Shown here: positions 57,845 to 64,000 of the stretch, piece by piece | How positions within the stretch are numbered: the first letter of the stretch is position 1 | Layout: each line of letters opens with the position of its first letter | Translations under genes and position numbers: made by a program | DNA from: Cyclina sinensis | Taxonomy: Eukaryota > Mollusca > Bivalvia > Venerida > Veneridae | Assembly (NCBI GenBank): GCA_012932295.1 | Contig: JAAONU010000003.1 | Span: forward strand, 29,870,361 to 29,934,360 | Direction: 5' to 3' | DNA length: 64,000 nt | The notes under the pieces: generated by a model | Database searches by the model: none | What the model saw: the letters and a program-made list of their open reading frames with translations, nothing else | Told to the model about the DNA's origin: nothing

Positions 57845-60800
57845 AAACAAGAGCCACCGCAATCTGGGGCCACGCTCTGCTTTTTCCAATTTCCAAAGGC
57901 AAACACATCAGAGGAAGCACATTGTGGTGAAGGGATTTCAGATGAAACATTATTTGGAAATATAATTATCAAATTCATCCATACATAACAAAATTATGGC
58001 CAATTTTAGCTACATTCAGAAATTTGACATTAAAGGTCAAGGTCAAGTTCAGTTTAACCTTCTTTGGAGGTATTGTCCAAAATATGTCAAAGCATGAAGA
58101 CACCACATCCATTAATATCAAAGATATAGTGAAGTTAAGCAATGTCGATGTCATATAAAGCTGAAGGTAATATTTGAATTGTTCAACACGTTTGTTTTAT
58201 TCTCAGTGTTGTTTTGTCCCAGTATAATCCGTCCATAAATAACAAAAATTTGACTATTCTCAGTGTTGATTTGTCCCAGTATAATCCGTCAATAAATAAC
58301 AAAAACTTGGCTATTTTAGCAAAATTCCATAATTTGACCTTGACGGCCAAGGTCATTTTGCGTTCAAGGTCATACCTGAAAAATTTAATTTGTCGTTTTT
58401 GTCATAAGTGTTGTTTTGTCCAAGTATGAATCAAATCTGTAAATTGATAAAGTTATTACAATATAAGCAAATTTCAATAATTTGACCTTGACTTTCAAGG
58501 TCATTTTAAGGTTAAAAAGATACTTAAACAATGTACCATGTAGGTTTTGTCATGAGTGTTGTTTTGTCCAAGTATTAATAAAAAAAGAACTAAAAATGAC
58601 GTTATGGCCAATTTCAGCAAAATTCAATAATTTGATCTTGACAGTCATGGTCATAAAAAGGTCATGATCATACCTGAATGATTCAGCATGTCAGTTTTGT
58701 CATAAGTGTTGTTTAATCAAGCCATAAATAAACATGTTATGGCCAATTTAGGCAAAATTCAATAACTTGACTAGAATGTCAAGGTCATCAAGGTCAAGGT
58801 ATTACTTTAATATATCAAGATGTCCGTGTTGTATTTTTTTATCAAAGTATGAATCAAATCCATCAAAAAATGACACTTATGACAATTTGAGCAAAATTCA
58901 ATCATTTGACATTGACTGTGAAGGTCATTTTAGAGTCTAGGTCATACTTGAATTATTCAGCACGTCAGTTTTGTGAAAAGTGTTGCTTGTTCAAGCATGA
59001 ATCAAATCCAACCATAAACAATAAAGTTATGACCAATTTTAACAAAATACAATAATTTGACCTGGAGTGTCAAGCTCATTTTAAGGTCAAGGTCATACCT
59101 GAAAGAATCATAATGTCGGATTTGTCATAAGTCCTGTTTTGTCCAAGTATGAATCAAATGGATAAATAAATAAAAAAGAAATGACAATTTGAGCAAAATT
59201 CAATAATTTGACATTGACGGTCACGGTCATTTTAAGGTTAAGGTCATATTTGAATAATTTAACATGTCGGCTTTTTCATAAGTGTTGTTCTATCCAAGTA
59301 AGATTAAAATCTAACTATAAATAACAAAGTTATGGTCATTTTTTTATCAAAACTGAATCATTTGACATTGACTGTCAAGGTCATTGAAATGTCAATGTCA
59401 TACTTGAAGTATTCATAATGTCGGAATTGTCATAAGTGTTGTTTTCTCCGAGTATGAAGCAAATCAATAAATAAATGAGAATGTTATGACAATTTAAGGG
59501 AAATTCAGTTATCTGACCTTGACGGTCAAGGTCATTTTTAGGCTATGGTCATACCTATGTTAATCAACATGTCGGTTTTGTCATCACTGTTCTTTTGTAC
59601 AAGTATGAATTAAATCCATAAATAAACAAGAGCTGTCGTAGGAAACCGCGCTCGACTATTCTCAGGACTTAAAAAATTAAGGGTTATGAAACATTATAAA
59701 CTCAAAATTCACACAAAATCCTTGACAAAGATACCTCCTCTTGTGGCAGTCTAAAGCCATGATGATAAAAAGTCTTTTAAGTTAATCTGCAAGGGAAAGG
59801 TGACTAGTTCTACCTTGTCGAAAAACTTTAACCTAATTTCTAAGTCCAAAAGGGGCCATAATTCACACATAATGCTTGATACAGTTACCTCCTCTTGTTA
59901 GGAGAGTAAGCTCTTGATGGTTAACAAGTGTTGAAAGTTTAAGGGCTATATTTGTCAGGGAAAGGTGAGTAGTGCTACCTTGCCAAAAAACTTTAACCAA
60001 ATTTCTATGTCGAAAAGTGGCCATAATTCACACAAAATGTTTGACACAGTTAACTCCTCTTGTGAGCAGACTAGGCTCTTAATAGTTAACAAGAATTGTA
60101 AGTTTCAAGGCTATATCTGCAAGAGAAAGGTGACTAGTTCTACCTTGCCGAAAAACTTTATCCAAATTTCTAAGTCGAAAAGGGGCCAAAATTCACACAA
60201 AATGCTTGACACAGTTACTTCCTCTTGTAAGCAGAGTAAGCTCTTGATGGTAAACAAGTATTGTAAGTTTCAGGGCTATACCTGTAAGGGTTAGGTGAAT
60301 AATGTTACCTTGCCAAAAACTTTAACCAAATTTCTAGGTGAAAAAGGGGCCATAATTCACAAATAATGCTGGACACAGTAACCCTCTCTTGTGAGAAGAT
60401 TAAGCTCTTAATGGTAAACAAGTGTTCTGAGTTTCAGGGCTATATCTGCAAGGGAAAGGTGGCTAGTACTACCTTGCCCAAAAAACTTTAACCAAATTTC
60501 TAAGTCGAAAACAGGCCATAATTCACACAAAAAAATGTTTGACACAGTTAACTCCTCTTCTGATTAGACTAAGATCTTGAGGGTAAACTAGTATTGTATG
60601 TTTCAGGGCTATATCTGCAAGGGAAAGGTGGCTAGTGCTACTTGCCGAAAACCTTTATCCAAATTTCTAAGTCGAAAAGGGGCCAAAATTCACACAAAAT
60701 GCTTGACACAGTTACTTCCTCTTGTAAGCAGAGTAAGCTCTTGATGGTAAACAAGTATTGTAAGTTTCAGGGCTATACCTGTAAGGGTTAGGTGAATAAT

Positions 60801-62357
60801 GTTACCTTGCCAAAAACTTTAACCAAATTTCTAGGTGAAAAAGGGGCCATAATTCACAAATAATGCTGGACACAGTAACCCTCTCTTGCGAGAAGACTAA
60901 GCTCCAAATGGTAAACAAGTGTTCTGAGTTTCAGGGCTATATCTGCAAGAAAAAGGTGACTAGTGCTACCTACTTGAAAAACTTTAACCTAATTTCTAAG
61001 TCCAAAGGGGCCATAATACACACAAAATTCTGGACACAGTTACCTCGTCTTGTGATTAGACTAAGATCTTGAGGATAAACTAGTATTGTATGTTTCAGGC
61101 CTATATCTGCAAGGGAAAGGTGGCTAGTACTACCTTGCCCAAAAACTTTAACCAAATTTCTAAGTCGAAAAGAGGCCATAATTCACACAAAAAATGCTTG
61201 ACACAGTTAACTCCTCTTCTGATTAGACTAAGATCTTGAGGGTAAACTAGTATTGTATGTTTCAGGGCTATATCTGCAAGGGAAAGATGACTAGTACTAC
61301 CTTGCCTAAAAACTTTAACAAAATTTCTTAGTCGAAAAGTGGCCATAATTCACACAAAAAGCTTGACAGAGTTACCTCCTCTTGTTAGCAGAGTAAGCTC
61401 TTGACGGTAAACAAGTATTGTAAGTTTCAGAGCTATACCTGCAAGGATTATGAGAATAATGTTACCTTGCCCAAAAACTTTAACCTGAACCAACGCCGAC
61501 GCCAGGGCGAGAACTATAGCCCTCCTTATTCTTCGAATAGTCGAGCTAATGATAAAGTTATGACAATCTGAGCAAAATTCAATAATCTGACCTTGACGTT
61601 CACGGTCATTTTAAGGTAATGTCAAACTTGATAATTTAACATGTCGGCTTTGTCATAAGTGTTGTTTTGTCCAAGTTTAATTTAAATCCAACCATAAATA
61701 AAGTTATGACCACTTTTAGCAAAATTTAATAATCTGACCTTGACTGTCGAGATCATTTAAAGGTCAAAGTCAAACTTGAAATAATCATAATGTCGGATTT
61801 GTCATAAGTGTTGTTTTTTTCAAGTATGAATCAAATCCATAAATAAATGAAAAAGTTGTGACAATTTAAAGAAAATTCAATCATCAACCATAAACAACGA
61901 ACTTATGGCCAATTTTAGCAAAATTTAATAATTTGACATTGACTGTGAAGGTCATTTTAAGGTCAAGATCATACCTGAAAGAATCATGTTGTTGTATTTG
62001 TCATAAGTGTGGTTTTGTCCAAGTATGAATCAAATCCAACAACAAATAACAAACTTAAGACCAATTTTATCAAAATTCAATAATTTGGCGTTAAAGGTGA
62101 AGGTCGTCTATGAGTCAAGGTCAAATTCAGTCTGATTCACTTGAAGATCTTGTCCAAAGGGTTGTTGTGTCCAAGTATCAAGACAATGCACCTATTAACG
62201 ATAAAGTTTTGTCCAATTTGTGTCTAAGTATGAAGACAATCCATAAAGGAATAAAAAAATTATGATCAATTTTAATGTTTTCGGACGGGAACGGCAACGA
62301 CACCATGACTATAACTATAGCAGTAACTCGATTTTTTCTTCGAAAAATGTCAAGCTA
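57845..62357 (+). mobile_element. Insertion 2: element with AAGGTCA arrays, itself split by insertion 3
   Basis: The left head is ACAAGAGCCACCGCAATCTG. The right end is CGGGAACGGCAACGACACCA followed by TCTTCGAAAAATGTCAAGCT. The interior (57995-59625 and 61556-62290) is a tandem array of about 150-base units, each with AAAATTCAATAATTTGACCT, TGACGGTCAAGGTCATTTTA, AGGTCAAGGTCATACCTGAA, GTCGGTTTTGTCATAAGTGT, TGTTTTGTCCAAGTATGAAT and AAATAACAAAGTTATGGCCA. The surrounding TGACGTCA array continues on either side. Confidence 0.82.
59626..61556 (+). mobile_element. Insertion 3: nested element with about 166-base units
   Basis: The head is AAGAGCTGTCGTAGGAAACC then CGCGCTCGACTATTC. The tail is CGCCAGGGCGAGAACTATAG then TTCGAATAGTCGAGCT, so GACTATTC and GAATAGTC form the inverted termini. 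The interior holds about eleven tandem units with CTTTAACCAAATTTCTAAGT, GGGGCCATAATTCACACAAA, TGCTTGACACAGTTACCTCC, AAGCTCTTGATGGTAAACAA and TCAGGGCTATATCTGCAAGG. The open frames on both strands here (for example 59965-60294) are unit-length artefacts. Confidence 0.85.
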
Positions 62358-62500
62358 AAAATGACATCATAGGAATGGGACAATACTCTTACATCTTAAA
62401 TAGCTGTTTACATGTTGACGTCAAAGGAAAAGATAATACTCTTACATAGTTAACTGGGTTATTTTTCATTGGTGACGATAGTTGATGTCAACATAAAGGG

Positions 62501-62890
62501 CATTTTGCTTCACTTGCTAATTCATTCAGTCAATACTTATTCAACAACACTAACACAAGTCTTAGTACCCACCCAATTACTTGCCCAGTTTATTTTCATT
62601 AATCTATCTTTACAATAGCATTTCTCTTGAACCATTCTTGTTCTTTATCTTCTGCGGCACCTGAAATACAGAAATCAAGGACAGGAAACAAAGTAAGAAT
62701 TAATGTTTCTATAACAATATATAAAGTGATCGCATCCAGCTTGAGACTTTTTACTGACTATTTCTTTCTCTAAAATGCTAAACCATCTCGGAAGAAAATG
62801 TTAAGCCACTCCAGAACAAGATGTGAATAACGATTCACATGAATGTACAAGGCAGCAATAACAGCTTTAAACAATAAGCTGGCACATAAG
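62501..62890. other. Short unique spacer
   Basis: Lies between the repeat stack and the minisatellite. No gene or element is recognised in it. Confidence 0.45.
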
Positions 62891-64000
62891 ATCACTGCTC
62901 ATATTCAGAAAGAGAATAAGAGTGATCAGTCTTATTTAGCAAAGGGCACAGAGGGATCAGTAGTCTTATTAAGCAAAGGGCACAGAGGAATCAGTAGTTT
63001 TATTCAGCAAAGGGCACAGAAGGATCAGTAGTTTTATTTAGCAAAAGGCACAGAGGGATCACTAGTGTTATTTAGCAAAAGGCACAGGGGGGATCAGAAG
63101 TCTTATTTAGCAAAAGACACAGGGCGGATCAGAAGTCTTATTTAGCAAAATGTATAGGGGGGATCAGTAGTCTTATTTAGCAAAAGGCACAGGGGGATCA
63201 GTAGTCTTATTTAGCAAAGGGCACAGAGGGATCACTAGATTTTTAAGCAAAGGGCACAGAGGGAACAGTAGTCTTATTTAGCAAAGGGCCCTGGGGGATC
63301 AGCAGTTTTACTTAGCAAAAGGCACCGGGGGATCAGTAGTCTTATTTAGCAAAGGGCCCAGATGAATCAGTAGTCTTATTTAGCAAAGGGCACAGAGGGA
63401 TCAGTAGTCTTATTTAGCAAAGGGCACAGAGGCATCAGTAGTTTTATTAAGCAAAAGGCACAGGGGGACCAGTAGTCTTATTTAGCAAATGGCACAGGGG
63501 GGTAAGTAGTTTTACTTAGCAAAAGGCACAGGGGGATCAGTAGTCTTATTTAGCAAAGGGCACAGAGGGATCAGTTGTCTTATTTAGCAAAGGGCACAGA
63601 GGCATCAGTAGTTTTATTAAGCAAAAGGCACAGAGGGACCAGTGGTCTTATTTAGCAAACGGCACAGGGGGATCAGTAGTTTTACTTAGCAAAAGGCACA
63701 GAGGGATCAGTTGTCTTATTTAGCAAAGGGCACAGAGGCATCAGTAGTTTTATTAAGCAAAAGGCACAGAGGGACCAGTGGTCTTATTTAGCAAAGGGCA
63801 CAAAGGGATCAGTAGACTTATTTAGCAAAGGGCACAGAAAGATCAGTAGTTTTATTTAGCAAATGACACAGAGAGATCACTCGTTTTTAAGCCAAGGGCA
63901 CAGAGGGATAAGTACTCTTATAAAGCAAAAGGCACAGAGGGATCAGTAGTCTCATTAAGTAAATGGCACAGTTTGGATCAGTAGTTGTTTTTAGCAAAGG
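62891..64000 (+). repeat. 34-base minisatellite, continues past the window
   Basis: About 32 units based on ATCAGTAGTCTTATTTAGCA followed by AAGGGCACAGAGGG. Units vary mainly at AGTCTTA/AGTTTTA, TTTAGC/TTAAGC and the G count before ATCAG. Blocks of four to five units recur, for example the run GGCATCAGTAGTTTTATTAA at about 63430, 63601 and 63737. The open frame at 62843-63031 is repeat-derived. Confidence 0.93.

Noticed and set aside
59965..60294. Open frames on both strands with internal sequence repetition
   Set aside because: Each repeats the translation of the 166-base tandem unit; repeat artefacts, not genes.
62891..64000. Possible CRISPR array
   Set aside because: The 34-base units follow each other directly with no unique spacers, and the genome is eukaryotic; this is a minisatellite.

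Overview
This is nuclear DNA from an invertebrate animal, most likely a bivalve mollusc. The evidence is spliced genes with GT-AG introns, AT-rich non-coding DNA, Tc1, pogo and L1/Tx1-type transposon debris, and many tandem-repeat elements whose ends carry motifs such as CTCACCTGAGCA and GTCCGTCCG. I recognise that style from bivalve genomes, but the species cannot be fixed from the sequence. There is no sign of operons, CRISPR or bacterial genes.

The only host genes I can support form a tandem array of SLC16-like (monocarboxylate-transporter-type) major facilitator genes, all on the + strand. Three copies look intact: copy 1 (3988-12770), copy 3 (20151-28089) and copy 4 (38125-45720). Each has five coding exons of 11, 170, 144, 1080 (1071 in copy 4) and 155 bases with identical splice phases, giving proteins of 519, 519 and 516 residues. 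Between copies 1 and 3 lies a broken copy 2 (15047-17428). A further first exon, copy 5 (52037-52047), has no partner exons before the window ends. The 11-base first exon supplies only MVD plus two bases of codon 4. I found it because the same sequence recurs at the end of a conserved 0.5-0.7 kb 5' module, 4.7-5.3 kb upstream of each TM1 exon, in exactly the phase that exon needs.

The long first introns and the spacers are full of mobile DNA. At 1-655 is a Tc1 transposase fragment. At 6469-8400 a non-LTR retrotransposon carries an internal 44-base tandem expansion (intron 1 of copy 1). At 20930-24540 an antisense L1/Tx1-like LINE sits in intron 1 of copy 3. A Tc1 element with inverted ends follows copy 3 (28378-29803), then an antisense Jockey/CR1-type LINE (30290-32935). 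A LINE tail (38590-39270) and a tandem-repeat element with another element inside it (39280-41040) lie in intron 1 of copy 4. A pogo-like transposase fragment occupies 53870-55110.

The last 9 kb (55.1-64 kb) is a stack of nested tandem-repeat elements. An array rich in TGACGTCA palindromes is interrupted by two insertions. One of these is an array rich in TCAAGGTCA half-sites, which itself contains a third element. A 34-base minisatellite runs off the end of the window.
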